Positions 45,588-53,768 of a stretch of 64,000 nt of DNA are shown one piece after another. Within the stretch, counting starts at the first letter, position 1. Every line of letters begins with the position of its first letter. The stretch covers positions 3,162,001 to 3,226,000 of the forward strand of contig CAWCFV010000002.1 of the NCBI GenBank assembly GCA_963794995.1, read 5' to 3'. The notes below the pieces were generated by a model. It did not search any database. It worked only from the letters and a program-made list of their open reading frames with translations, and was not told the DNA's origin. This DNA is from CAWCFV01 sp963794995 (GTDB lineage Bacteria; Actinomycetota; Actinomycetes; JACCUZ01). The position numbers and the translations under genes were made by a program.

Positions 45588-45770
45588 TCACAGGGTCAGG
45601 TCCAGCATCGTCAGCCCGTCGACCACCTCGAAGCCGACACCCCGGTAGAGCGCCGTCGCAGGCTCGTTGCCCACCTCGGTCTGCAGGCTGACCCGGGCTG
45701 CGCCGGCCACCTTGGCGCCGGCCACCTCGGCGTCGGCGACGACAGCGTCGACGAGGGACGCCCTGGCCAC
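45588..45770 (-). pseudogene. Remnant of a GNAT acetyltransferase (C-terminal 60 residues)
   Basis: Only the last part of a GNAT fold is present: LVDAVVADAEVAGAKVAGA, VSLQTEVGNEPATALYRGVGF and the final TMLDLTL strand, i.e. motif B and the ALYRxxGF acetyl-CoA region. The N-terminal half and a motif A are absent; upstream in frame is the antisense of kynU. A GTG at 45770 could start a 60-residue peptide but this cannot fold as a full enzyme. It abuts truB and lies under the kynU promoter, so it looks like a decay product left after kynU was inserted. Confidence 0.65.
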
Positions 45771-45779
45771 ATCGGGTCC

Positions 45780-45785
45780 TAGGGT
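45780..45785 (+). promoter_or_regulatory. kynU leaderless promoter -10
   Basis: TAGGGT ends exactly 6 nt before GTG 45792. Confidence 0.6.
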
Positions 45786-45791
45786 GCCGGG

Positions 45792-47030
45792 GTGAACCTC
45801 AACGCCGCGCGAGCTCGCGCCGAGCTGCTGGACACCGACGATCCGATCGGGCATGCGCGGGCCCGGTTCGTCCTCCCGGACGGCCTGGTCTACCTCGACG
45901 GCAACTCGCTCGGGGCGCTGCCCGCCGCCGTCCCCGGCGCTGTCCGCGACGTCGTCGAGCAGCAGTGGGGCCGCGACCTCATCACCTCGTGGAACGTGCA
46001 CGACTGGTGGGACGCCCCCCGCCGGGTCGGGCGGAGCATCGCCCGGCTGGTCGGGGCCGGCGACGACGAGGTGCTGGTCGCCGACTCGACGTCGGCCAAC
46101 CTGTTCAAGGCGCTGGTCGCGGCGGCCCGGCTCCGGTCGGGTCGCAAGACGCTGGTCATCGAGCCCGGCAACTTCCCCGCCGACCTGTACATGGCCGACT
46201 CGGTGGCCGAGCTGCTCGGGATGCGGGTCCTGCGCGTCGAGCCCGACCGGATCGGCTCGGTGCTCGACGACGACACGGCCGTCGTCTGCTTCGCCCACGT
46301 CGACTACCGGACCGGCCGGGCCCACGACATGGCCGGGGTGACCCGGCAGGTGCACGAGGGGGGCGCTCTCGCGGTGTGGGACCTCTCGCACTCGGCCGGC
46401 GCCCTCCCGGTCGACCTCGGTGGCGCTGCGGTGGACCTGGCCGTCGGCTGCACCTACAAGTACCTCAACGGCGGCCCCGGTGCCCCGGCCTACGTCTACG
46501 TCGCCCGCCGGCACCAGGACGCCGCGGCGTCACCGCTGACCGGTTGGACAGGTCATGCCCGGCCGTTCGCGATGGAGGGCCGCTACGAGCCGGCGGCGGG
46601 CATCGACCGGATGCGCAACGGGACGCCGCCGATGCTGTCGTTGCTCGCGCTGGAGGCGGCGCTGGCGGCCTTCGACGGGCTGGCGATGGCCGACGTCCGC
46701 GCCAAGAGCCTGTCGCTGACGTCGTTCTTCCTCGACCTCGCCGACGAGGTGCTGGCTCCGCTGGGGTTCGAGACGGTGACGCCCCGCCGGCCCGACGAGC
46801 GGGGGAGCCAGGTCTCGCTGCGGCACCCGGTGGCCTACGGCGTGGTGCAGTCGCTGATCGAGCGCGGTGTCGTCGGCGACTACCGGGAGCCCGACCTGGT
46901 GCGTCTGGGCTTCGCCCCGCTCTACGTCAGGCACGTCGACGTCGTGCGCGCGGTCGAGCAGACGGTGGACGTCGTCGAGTCCGGGGAGCACGAGGACCCC
47001 GCGTGGTCCCGGCGCGGCACCGTCACCTGA
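45792..47030 (+). CDS. kynU: Kynureninase
   Basis: A 412-residue PLP enzyme splitting kynurenine to anthranilate and alanine. The PLP lysine is Lys223 in GCTYKYLNGGPG; YLDGNSLG (34-41) and the cofactor aspartate in VWDLSHSAGA (197) are family marks. No other kynurenine-pathway gene is nearby, so it acts alone here, either in tryptophan catabolism or to supply anthranilate. GTG start 6 nt after a TAGGGT box, no Shine-Dalgarno. Confidence 0.93.
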   Translation: MNLNAARARAELLDTDDPIGHARARFVLPDGLVYLDGNSLGALPAAVPGAVRDVVEQQWGRDLITSWNVHDWWDAPRRVGRSIARLVGAGDDEVLVADSTSANLFKALVAAARLRSGRKTLVIEPGNFPADLYMADSVAELLGMRVLRVEPDRIGSVLDDDTAVVCFAHVDYRTGRAHDMAGVTRQVHEGGALAVWDLSHSAGALPVDLGGAAVDLAVGCTYKYLNGGPGAPAYVYVARRHQDAAASPLTGWTGHARPFAMEGRYEPAAGIDRMRNGTPPMLSLLALEAALAAFDGLAMADVRAKSLSLTSFFLDLADEVLAPLGFETVTPRRPDERGSQVSLRHPVAYGVVQSLIERGVVGDYREPDLVRLGFAPLYVRHVDVVRAVEQTVDVVESGEHEDPAWSRRGTVT

Positions 47031-47040
47031 GCGCGCTCGC

Positions 47041-47739
47041 TCAGCGGGACCACCTGTTGCGCCACGGGCTGGCGAAGCCGAACCGGCGCCACGCCGTGCG
47101 GGGCTTCTCGAACGGCGCGTAGGCGAAGATCCGCTCCCAGCCGCAGCGAGCCAGCCGGGTACGCGGCCCGTAGCGGCCCCACACCACCCCGTCGCCCGGG
47201 CTGCGCTGCCGGAGGTCGACGAACGTCCACGCGTCGCCGAGCCCCTGGGCGAACTGCCGCAGCGCCTCGTCGCCGAGGGAGGTGGCTGCCTCGTGCGTCA
47301 TCGCGCCGGGCCGTGCTCCCCACACGTGGTGCGGCGCCTCGTCCGGGACGGTGCCGTCGAGGGCGCCGACCAGGAAGGACGCGAGGTCGGGCGCCTGGTA
47401 GACGAGGACCGGCGGGTCGTGGCCGAGGAAGAACACCGGTGCCGCCTCGCCGGTGTCGGGTGTCAGGTCGAGGACCCAGAAGTTCCCGTACCCGTCCGCA
47501 GCGACCGGGTGCCCGGCCGGCAGCAGCTCCCCGGTCTCGACGTCGTGCCGCCGGCCGGTGAGGTCGAGCTCCAGCAGGCCGGGGGCGCCGGCGGTCTGCG
47601 ACATCAGCCGGACGAGGTCGTCCGGGAGCGGCACCGGGTACCCGGCCTGCACCGCGGCGACCCCGCCGGCGTCGAGCCCGGCGAGCAGCTCCAGGCCGGA
47701 CGACGAGGCAGCTGCGCGCAGTCGCTCCACCACGTCCAT
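47041..47739 (-). CDS. SMI1/KNR4 (SUKH)-family protein
   Basis: A 232-residue cytoplasmic protein. The SUKH fold is seen in LPDDLVRLMSQTAGAPGLLEL, YGNFWVLDLTPDTG, PVFFLGHDPPVLVYQAPDLASFL. The C-terminal 80 residues are extra (ends FGFASPWRNRWSR). SUKH proteins are often immunity partners of toxins, but no toxin gene is adjacent; others are orphan regulators. ATG 47739 has TACGGT 6 nt upstream on the minus strand. Convergent with kynU. Confidence 0.75.
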   Translation of the reverse strand: MDVVERLRAAASSSGLELLAGLDAGGVAAVQAGYPVPLPDDLVRLMSQTAGAPGLLELDLTGRRHDVETGELLPAGHPVAADGYGNFWVLDLTPDTGEAAPVFFLGHDPPVLVYQAPDLASFLVGALDGTVPDEAPHHVWGARPGAMTHEAATSLGDEALRQFAQGLGDAWTFVDLRQRSPGDGVVWGRYGPRTRLARCGWERIFAYAPFEKPRTAWRRFGFASPWRNRWSR

Positions 47740-47745
47740 ACCGGC

Positions 47746-47751
47746 ACCGTA
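47746..47751 (-). promoter_or_regulatory. Leaderless promoter -10 of the SUKH gene
   Basis: Reads TACGGT on the minus strand and ends 6 nt before ATG 47739. Divergent from the ribF -10 only 12 bp away. Confidence 0.55.
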
Positions 47752-47763
47752 GGGCCCGGCCTC

Positions 47764-47769
47764 TACCCT
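47764..47769 (+). promoter_or_regulatory. ribF leaderless promoter -10
   Basis: TACCCT ends 6 nt before GTG 47776. Confidence 0.55.
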
Positions 47770-47775
47770 GTGCGC

Positions 47776-48717
47776 GTGCTGGTCTGGAGAGGTCTCGACG
47801 ACGTCGAGCTGGGCCGTGACCGGTCGATCGTGACGATCGGCAACTTCGACGGCGTCCACCGCGGGCACCAGCACCTGCTCGCGGGCGTCGTCGAGCGGGC
47901 CCGCGGCACCGGCTCGCTCGCGGTGGTGACGACGTTCGACCCGCACCCGATGACCGTCATCCACCCCGGGTCCGCGCCGTCGCGGCTCACGACCCCGGAG
48001 CGCCGGGTGCGGCTCCTGGGCGACCACGGCGTGGACGCCGTCCTGGTGCTGCCCTTCACCCGCGAGCTCTCGCAGTGGGAGCCCGCCGAGTTCGGCCGCC
48101 GGGTGCTCGTCGACACGCTGCGCGCGCTCGAGGTGCACGTGGGGGAGAACTTCCGCTACGGCCACCGGGCTGCCGGGGACGTCACCACCCTGCGCGAGCA
48201 GGGCGCCCGGGACGGCTTCGAGGTGGTCGGCCTGAAGCTGGCCGGCGGAACGACGCGCTGGTCCTCGACCTACGTGCGGCAGTGCCTGGACGAGGGCGAC
48301 GTCGCGTCGGCGGCGGACGCGCTGGGGCGCCTGCACGTCGTCGAGGGTCCGGTCGTCGAGGGCGACAAGCGCGGCCGCGGGCTCGGGTACCCGACGGCCA
48401 ACCTCGACCTGCCCGAGGGCATGGCGATCCCCGCCGACGGCGTGTACGCCGGCTGGCTGACCCGCGCCGACGGCACCCGCCTCCCGGCGGCCGTCTCGAT
48501 CGGCACCAACCCGACCTTCGGCGGCACCACCCGGCGGGTCGAGGCGTACGTCCTCGACCGCGACGACCTCGAGCTCTACGGCGAGCACGTCGCGGTCGAG
48601 TTCCTCGCGCGGCTGCGCGAGACCGTGACCTTCGACGGCGTCGAGCCGCTGCTCGTGCAGATGGCCGACGACGTCGACCGGGCCCGGGCGCTCACGTCGG
48701 CGCCGGCCGCCCCGTGA
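47776..48717 (+). CDS. ribF: Bifunctional riboflavin kinase/FAD synthetase
   Basis: A 313-residue enzyme making FMN then FAD. The N-terminal adenylyltransferase has IGNFDGVHRGHQ (about 22-33) and the SSTYVRQCL end; the C-terminal kinase has GRGLGYPTANLDLP and GTNPTFGG. GTG 47776 is preferred because it is 6 nt after TACCCT; GTG 47770 is in frame two codons earlier. Stop overlaps the next gene (GTGA). Confidence 0.95.
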   Translation: MLVWRGLDDVELGRDRSIVTIGNFDGVHRGHQHLLAGVVERARGTGSLAVVTTFDPHPMTVIHPGSAPSRLTTPERRVRLLGDHGVDAVLVLPFTRELSQWEPAEFGRRVLVDTLRALEVHVGENFRYGHRAAGDVTTLREQGARDGFEVVGLKLAGGTTRWSSTYVRQCLDEGDVASAADALGRLHVVEGPVVEGDKRGRGLGYPTANLDLPEGMAIPADGVYAGWLTRADGTRLPAAVSIGTNPTFGGTTRRVEAYVLDRDDLELYGEHVAVEFLARLRETVTFDGVEPLLVQMADDVDRARALTSAPAAP

Positions 48718-49865
48718 CCGGCGACGAGCACCACCAGGCCACTCGCGCCACGGAGGACTGGTTCCTCGGCCACGGACTGCCGTTCTTCGTCGAGGGCCGC
48801 CGGATCTCGGTCGACGACCTCGCGCACGGCCGGTCCGTGGTCGTGCTGGCGCTGGTGTACGTCGCCTCGCTGCTCGTCGCGGTGCCGCCCGACAGGTCGT
48901 GGCCGGTGCGGGCCGGCCTGGCCGCAGCAGGGCTGCTGGCCCTGGCCGTGGTGTGGGCGGTGGCGAACCTGGCCCGCCGGCAGCGGGCCCTGGAGCGACC
49001 GCGCAGGGTCGGGGCGGTCGAGGTCTCGCTCTTCGCGCTCGGCCCGGCCGCGGTGTCGGCGGTGCTGCGCCAGGACGCCGACGCCACGCTGGCGGTGCTG
49101 CTGGCCGACCTCACGGTGCTCGGCGTGGTCGCCGCCGCGGAGGTGCTCGACGTGGCGCCGATCGCGCGCTGGGCACTGGTGCGCACCTTCGCCGAGCTCG
49201 GCTCGCTGTTCCGGCTGGTGACCCGGGCGCTGCCGATGCTTCTGTTGTTCACCACCTTCCTGTTCATCAACACCGAGGTGTGGCAGGTGTCCTCGGCGAT
49301 GTCGCGGCCGGTGCTCTGGCTGGCTGTCGCCTTCTTCGGCGTGCTGGCCGCGGGCTTCCTGCTGGCCCGCCTGCCCGAGGAGGTCGCCGCGGTCAACGAC
49401 GACCTCGACGCCGTGGTGGTGCGTCGCGCGGTCCGCGGCACCCCGCTCGAGGCGCACGTCGACGACCTCGACGACGTGCGCGCCGAGCCGCTGGACCGGC
49501 GCCAGCGCACCAACCTCCTGCTGGTGCTCCTGATCACTCAGGCGGCGCAGGTGCTGGTGCTGTCGGTCGCGGTCTGGGCCTTCTTCCTCGCGTTCGGCCG
49601 GGTCGCCATCGAGAGCAGCGTGGTCGCCAGCTGGGTCGGGGGAGGCGCACCGCACTTCCCGCTGCTGCTGGGCGAGCTGGGCTTCTCCCGCGAGCTGCTC
49701 CAGGTGTCGATCTTCCTGTCGGCCTTCTCCGGGCTCTACTTCACCGTCTACGCGGTCACCGACTCGACCTACCGCGACCAGTTCTTCCACGAGATCACCG
49801 ACGAGCTGGAGCGCGCGGTCGGCGTGCGTGCGGCCTACCTCGCCCTGCGCCGCGCAGGTGCCTGA
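48714..49865 (+). CDS. Multi-pass membrane protein of unknown function
   Basis: A 383-residue protein starting at GTG 48714 inside the ribF stop. Eight likely membrane segments: two near 45-95, two near 105-145, then LPMLLLFTTFLFINTEVWQV, VLWLAVAFFGVLAAGFLLA, LITQAAQVLVLSVAVWAFFLAFG and FLSAFSGLYFTVYAV. A cytosolic loop (about 225-265) is rich in Asp/Arg. I do not recognise a family with known function; similar proteins occur in other actinobacteria. Co-translated with ribF, but no functional link is evident. Confidence 0.8.
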   Translation: MTGDEHHQATRATEDWFLGHGLPFFVEGRRISVDDLAHGRSVVVLALVYVASLLVAVPPDRSWPVRAGLAAAGLLALAVVWAVANLARRQRALERPRRVGAVEVSLFALGPAAVSAVLRQDADATLAVLLADLTVLGVVAAAEVLDVAPIARWALVRTFAELGSLFRLVTRALPMLLLFTTFLFINTEVWQVSSAMSRPVLWLAVAFFGVLAAGFLLARLPEEVAAVNDDLDAVVVRRAVRGTPLEAHVDDLDDVRAEPLDRRQRTNLLLVLLITQAAQVLVLSVAVWAFFLAFGRVAIESSVVASWVGGGAPHFPLLLGELGFSRELLQVSIFLSAFSGLYFTVYAVTDSTYRDQFFHEITDELERAVGVRAAYLALRRAGA

Positions 49866-49875
49866 CCGCTGTCCG

Positions 49876-49881
49876 TAGGGT
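49876..49881 (+). promoter_or_regulatory. Leaderless promoter -10 of the aldo/keto reductase gene
   Basis: TAGGGT ends exactly 6 nt before ATG 49888. Confidence 0.6.
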
Positions 49882-49887
49882 CGGGGC

Positions 49888-51384
49888 ATGGAGTACCGCA
49901 CCCTCGGCCGCAGCGGGACCGTCGTGTCGACCCTCGCGCTCGGCACCATGACCTTCGGCTCCGAGACCGACGAGAACGGCAGCCACGACCAGCTCGACCT
50001 CTTCCTGGAGGCCGGCGGCACGCTGGTCGACACCGCCGACGTGTACACGGCGGGCGCCAGCGAGGAGATCATCGGGCGCTGGCTGGACGACCGCCCGTCC
50101 GAGGTCACCGACCGGGTGGTGCTCGCCACCAAGGCGCGCTTCCCGATGGGCGCCGACCGCAACGACGTCGGGCTGTCCCGCCGGCACCTGGGCCGGGCAC
50201 TCGACGACTCGCTGCGCCGGCTGCAGGTCGACTGCATCGACCTCTACCAGGTGCACGCGTGGGACCCGCTGACGCCGGTGGAGGAGACGCTCGGCTTCTT
50301 CGACGACGCCGTGCGCGCCGGCAAGGTGCGCTACGCCGGGCTGTCCAACTACGCCGGCTGGCAGGTCCAGAAGGCCGTCGACGTCGCGGACCACCGGCGC
50401 CTGCCCCGGCCGGTGACGCTGCAGCCGCAGTACAACCTGCTGGTGCGCGAGATCGAGTGGGAGATCGTCCCGGCCTGCCTCGAGAACGGTCTCGGGCTGC
50501 TGCCGTGGTCGCCGCTGGGCGGCGGCTGGCTGACCGGGAAGTACACCCGCGACCAGCGGCCGACGGGCGCCACCCGGCTCGGCGAGGACCCGGAGCGGGG
50601 TGTCGAGGCGTACGGCAAGCGGTCGGCCAGCGAGCGCACCTGGGCCGTGGTCGACGCGGTGCAGACAGCGGCCGCGGCACACGGGGTCTCGATGGCGGCG
50701 GCGGCGCTCGCCTGGCTGCACGACCGCCCGGCTGTCTGCTCGGTGATCCTGGGCGCCCGCACGTCCGAGCAGCTCACCGCGAACCTGGCGGCCGCGGGGC
50801 TGCACCTGGACCAGGCCGCGACGGCCGCGCTGGACGCGGCCAGCGACCCCGCTCCGGCCGACTACCCCTACGGCCCCGCCGGGGTCGAGCAGCGCGACCC
50901 GCACCCTCTGACCGGCCACCGGCCGGGGGGCCGGGGGCGGGGCGCGATTCGGCCCCGGCGGCCTCCGGCTGGTAGCCTCGGGCACTGCCGTTCACGCGGC
51001 GTGAGTACCCCATGTCTGCCCGTGAGTCCGACCAGGCAGCGCTCACCAGAACCACTCAGGGAGAGTTGTGTCGCTCGACACCGCCACCAAGAAGCAGATC
51101 ATCGAGGAGCACGGCAGCTCCGGCACCGACACCGGAACCCCCGAGGTCCAGGTCGCGATGCTCTCGCGCCGCATCTCCGACCTGACCGGGCACCTCAAGG
51201 AGCACAAGCACGACCACCACTCGCGTCGTGGCCTGCTCCTGCTCGTCGGCCGGCGTCGCCGGCTGCTGAACTACCTGGCCAAGACCGACATCAACCGCTA
51301 CCGCGCGTTGATCGAGAAGCTCGGCCTGCGCCGCTAACCACCCACTCGGAGGAGCGGCTCGCCCCGGCGTCTGGTCCTCGGTAG
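49888..51384 (+). CDS. Aldo/keto reductase with abnormal 3' end overlapping rpsO
   Basis: Residues 1 to about 345 are a complete NADPH-dependent AKR: MEYRTLGRSGTVVSTLALG, catalytic Asp and Tyr in LVDTADVYTAGASEEIIG, the lysine in LATKARF, the histidine in YQVHAWD, and a cofactor tail VCSVILGARTSEQL. The normal end would be near DYPYGPAGVEQR (about 50900). Instead the frame stays open through the rpsO promoter and all of rpsO (which uses another frame) to a TAG at 51384. The last 150 residues are Arg/Pro/His-rich and not protein-like. A TGA in the +1 frame at 50909-50911 suggests a small indel removed the true stop. Substrate unknown. Confidence 0.78.
   Translation: MEYRTLGRSGTVVSTLALGTMTFGSETDENGSHDQLDLFLEAGGTLVDTADVYTAGASEEIIGRWLDDRPSEVTDRVVLATKARFPMGADRNDVGLSRRHLGRALDDSLRRLQVDCIDLYQVHAWDPLTPVEETLGFFDDAVRAGKVRYAGLSNYAGWQVQKAVDVADHRRLPRPVTLQPQYNLLVREIEWEIVPACLENGLGLLPWSPLGGGWLTGKYTRDQRPTGATRLGEDPERGVEAYGKRSASERTWAVVDAVQTAAAAHGVSMAAAALAWLHDRPAVCSVILGARTSEQLTANLAAAGLHLDQAATAALDAASDPAPADYPYGPAGVEQRDPHPLTGHRPGGRGRGAIRPRRPPAGSLGHCRSRGVSTPCLPVSPTRQRSPEPLRESCVARHRHQEADHRGARQLRHRHRNPRGPGRDALAPHLRPDRAPQGAQARPPLASWPAPARRPASPAAELPGQDRHQPLPRVDREARPAPLTTHSEERLAPASGPR
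50973..50978 (+). promoter_or_regulatory. Candidate rpsO promoter -10
   Basis: TAGCCT, about 90 nt before the rpsO start. It lies downstream of the AKR domain, and the leader contains a GGGAGAG Shine-Dalgarno. No clear -35. Confidence 0.4.
51068..51337 (+). CDS. rpsO: 30S ribosomal protein S15
   Basis: An 89-residue S15 with full family signature (HKHDHHSRRGLLLLVGRRRR, NYLAKTDINRYRALIEKLGL). GTG 51068 follows GGGAGAG. Linkage rpsO-pnp is near universal. It is wholly contained in the out-of-frame 3' extension of the aldo/keto reductase. Confidence 0.98.
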   Translation: MSLDTATKKQIIEEHGSSGTDTGTPEVQVAMLSRRISDLTGHLKEHKHDHHSRRGLLLLVGRRRRLLNYLAKTDINRYRALIEKLGLRR

Positions 51385-51408
51385 TGGCCGGCGGATCGAC
51401 GGGTCGCC

Positions 51409-51423
51409 GCGGCACGAAGCCGC
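51409..51423 (+). promoter_or_regulatory. Stem-loop in the rpsO-pnp gap
   Basis: Perfect 5-bp stem GCGGC/GCCGC with loop ACGAA in the 187-bp gap between rpsO and pnp. In other bacteria this gap holds an RNase III hairpin for pnp autoregulation; this one is short, so that role is only a possibility. The rest of the gap shows no other clear element. Confidence 0.35.
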
Positions 51424-51524
51424 AGCACCGTCGTCCCGCAGGCTTCCATCGAAGACCGGCTGGCACTTTCCGGGCGACCTGCTCCTCTCCCTTGCACCAC
51501 GTGAAGGAACAGGAGACCCATCGC

Positions 51525-53765
51525 ATGGATGGACAGTCCGTCCACACCGCCGACGCCGTCATCGACAACGGCTCGTTCGGCACCCGCACGGTCCGCTTCG
51601 AGACCGGTCGGCTGGCCCGTCAGGCCGCCGGCTCCGTCGCCGCCTACCTCGACGACGACACGATGCTGCTGTCGGCCACCACGGCCGGCAAGCACCCCAA
51701 GGAGAACCTCGACTTCTTCCCGCTGACGGTCGACGTCGAGGAGCGGATGTACGCCGCCGGTCGCATCCCCGGCTCGTTCTTCCGCCGCGAGGGCCGGCCC
51801 AGCGAGGACGCGATCCTCACCTGCCGTCTCATCGACCGGCCGCTGCGCCCGACGTTCGCCAAGGGCCTGCGCAACGAGGTCCAGGTCGTCATCACCGTCA
51901 TGGCCCTGGACCCCAAGGACATGTACGACGTCGTGGCGATCAACGCCGCGTCGGCGAGCACCCAGCTCTCCGGCCTGCCGTTCTCCGGTCCGGTCGGCGC
52001 CACCCGGGTCGCCCTCATCGACGACCAGTGGGTCGCCTTCCCCACGCACGAGCAGCTCGAGTCGGCCGTGTTCGACATGGTCGTCGCCGGCCGGATCGCC
52101 GGTGACGACGTCGCGATCATGATGGTCGAGGCCGAGGCCACCATGGCCGCGTGGCACCTGATCAAGGACGACGGCAAGACCGCTCCCACCGAGGAGATCG
52201 TCGCCCAGGGCCTCGAGGCCGCCAAGCCGTTCATCAAGTCGCTGTGCGAGGCCCAGCAGCAGCTCGCCGCTGCCGCGGCCAAGCCGACGGCCGAGTTCCC
52301 GCGCTTCCTCGACTACCAGGACGACGTGCTCCAGGCCGTCACCGACCTGGTCAGCGACGAGCTGGGCCAGGCCCTGACGATCGCCGCCAAGCAGGAGCGC
52401 GAGACCGAGCTCGACCGGATCAAGGACTCCGCGAAGGAGAAGCTGGCCGGCCAGTTCGAGGGCCGTGAGAAGGAGATCGGTGCGGCCTACCGCTCGGTCA
52501 CCAAGTCGCTCGTCCGCCAGCGCGTCCTGCGCGACAAGGTGCGCATCGACGGCCGCGGGCTCTCCGACATCCGCACGCTCTCGGCCGAGGTCGAGGTGCT
52601 CCCGCGGGTGCACGGCTCGGCGCTGTTCGAGCGCGGCGAGACCCAGATCCTCGGGGTCACCACGCTCAACATGCTCCGCATGGAGCAGATGATCGACACG
52701 CTCAACCCCGAGAACCGCAAGCGGTACATGCACAACTACAACTTCCCGCCGTACTCGACCGGTGAGACCGGGCGCGTCGGCTCGCCGAAGCGTCGCGAGA
52801 TCGGCCACGGCGCGCTGGCCGAGCGGGCGATCCTGCCCGTCCTGCCGGCCCGCGAGGAGTTCCCCTACGCGATCCGCCAGGTCTCCGAGGCCCTCAGCTC
52901 CAACGGCTCGACCTCGATGGGCTCGGTCTGCGCCTCGACCATGTCGCTGCTGCAGGCGGGTGTCCCGCTGCGGGCGCCGGTCGCCGGCATCGCCATGGGC
53001 CTCATCTCCGACACGATTGACACAGCGGACGGCCCGACAGTCCAGTACGCCGCGCTGACCGACATCCTCGGTGCCGAGGACGCGTTCGGCGACATGGACT
53101 TCAAGGTCGCCGGCACCCGCGAGTTCGTCACGGCCATCCAGCTGGACACCAAGCTCGACGGCATCCCGGCCTCGGTGCTCGCCTCGGCGCTCACCCAGGC
53201 CAAGGAGGCGCGGCTGCACATCCTCGACGTCATGCACGAGGCCATCGACGCGCCGGACGAGATGTCGCCGCACGCCCCACGGATCATCTCCATCAAGATC
53301 CCGGTCGACCAGATCGGCGCGGTCATCGGCCCCAAGGGCAAGATGATCAACCAGATCCAGGACGACACCGGCGCCGAGATCTCCATCGAGGACGACGGCA
53401 CGATCTACATCGGCGCCACCGACGGGCCGAAGGCCGAGGCCGCCCGCACCATGATCAACAGCATCGCGAACCCGACGATGCCGGAGGTCGGCGAGCGTTA
53501 CCTGGGCACCGTCGTGAAGACCACCACCTTCGGTGCCTTCGTGTCGCTGATGCCGGGTCGCGACGGTCTGCTCCACATCTCGAAGCTGCGCGCGCTCGCC
53601 GGTGGCAAGCGCGTCGACAACGTCGACGACGTGGTCAAGATCGGCGACAAGGTGCAGGTGCAGATCGCGGAGGTCGACTCTCGCGGGAAGCTCTCCCTGG
53701 TGCCGGTCGAGGCGGGCGACTCCGCGTCCGACGCGACCGGGGCCGACGCGCCGGTCGAGGCGTAG
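51525..53765 (+). CDS. pnp: Polyribonucleotide nucleotidyltransferase (PNPase)
   Basis: A 746-residue PNPase. The frame is open upstream, but ATG 51525 (MDGQSVHTADAVIDNGSFG) fits homologues and has AGGAG 9 nt before it. Two RNase PH domains flank a helical linker; the first holds FFPLTVDVEERMYAAGRIPGSFFRREGRP, the second EVLPRVHGSALFERGETQ and the catalytic DILGAEDAFGDMDFK. KH (IGAVIGPKGKMINQIQ) and S1 domains end the protein. It degrades RNA 3' to 5' using phosphate and in actinobacteria also adds tails. Confidence 0.97.
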   Translation: MDGQSVHTADAVIDNGSFGTRTVRFETGRLARQAAGSVAAYLDDDTMLLSATTAGKHPKENLDFFPLTVDVEERMYAAGRIPGSFFRREGRPSEDAILTCRLIDRPLRPTFAKGLRNEVQVVITVMALDPKDMYDVVAINAASASTQLSGLPFSGPVGATRVALIDDQWVAFPTHEQLESAVFDMVVAGRIAGDDVAIMMVEAEATMAAWHLIKDDGKTAPTEEIVAQGLEAAKPFIKSLCEAQQQLAAAAAKPTAEFPRFLDYQDDVLQAVTDLVSDELGQALTIAAKQERETELDRIKDSAKEKLAGQFEGREKEIGAAYRSVTKSLVRQRVLRDKVRIDGRGLSDIRTLSAEVEVLPRVHGSALFERGETQILGVTTLNMLRMEQMIDTLNPENRKRYMHNYNFPPYSTGETGRVGSPKRREIGHGALAERAILPVLPAREEFPYAIRQVSEALSSNGSTSMGSVCASTMSLLQAGVPLRAPVAGIAMGLISDTIDTADGPTVQYAALTDILGAEDAFGDMDFKVAGTREFVTAIQLDTKLDGIPASVLASALTQAKEARLHILDVMHEAIDAPDEMSPHAPRIISIKIPVDQIGAVIGPKGKMINQIQDDTGAEISIEDDGTIYIGATDGPKAEAARTMINSIANPTMPEVGERYLGTVVKTTTFGAFVSLMPGRDGLLHISKLRALAGGKRVDNVDDVVKIGDKVQVQIAEVDSRGKLSLVPVEAGDSASDATGADAPVEA

Positions 53766-53768
53766 TCC

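Noticed and set aside
47740..47775. FMN riboswitch upstream of ribF
   Set aside because: The gap is 36 bp and the transcript appears leaderless, so there is no room for an aptamer.
50985..51010. TTCACGC/GCGTGA dyad before rpsO as a terminator or S15-binding hairpin
   Set aside because: The arms are separated by about one base, so a stable hairpin loop is impossible; no S15 site could be supported.
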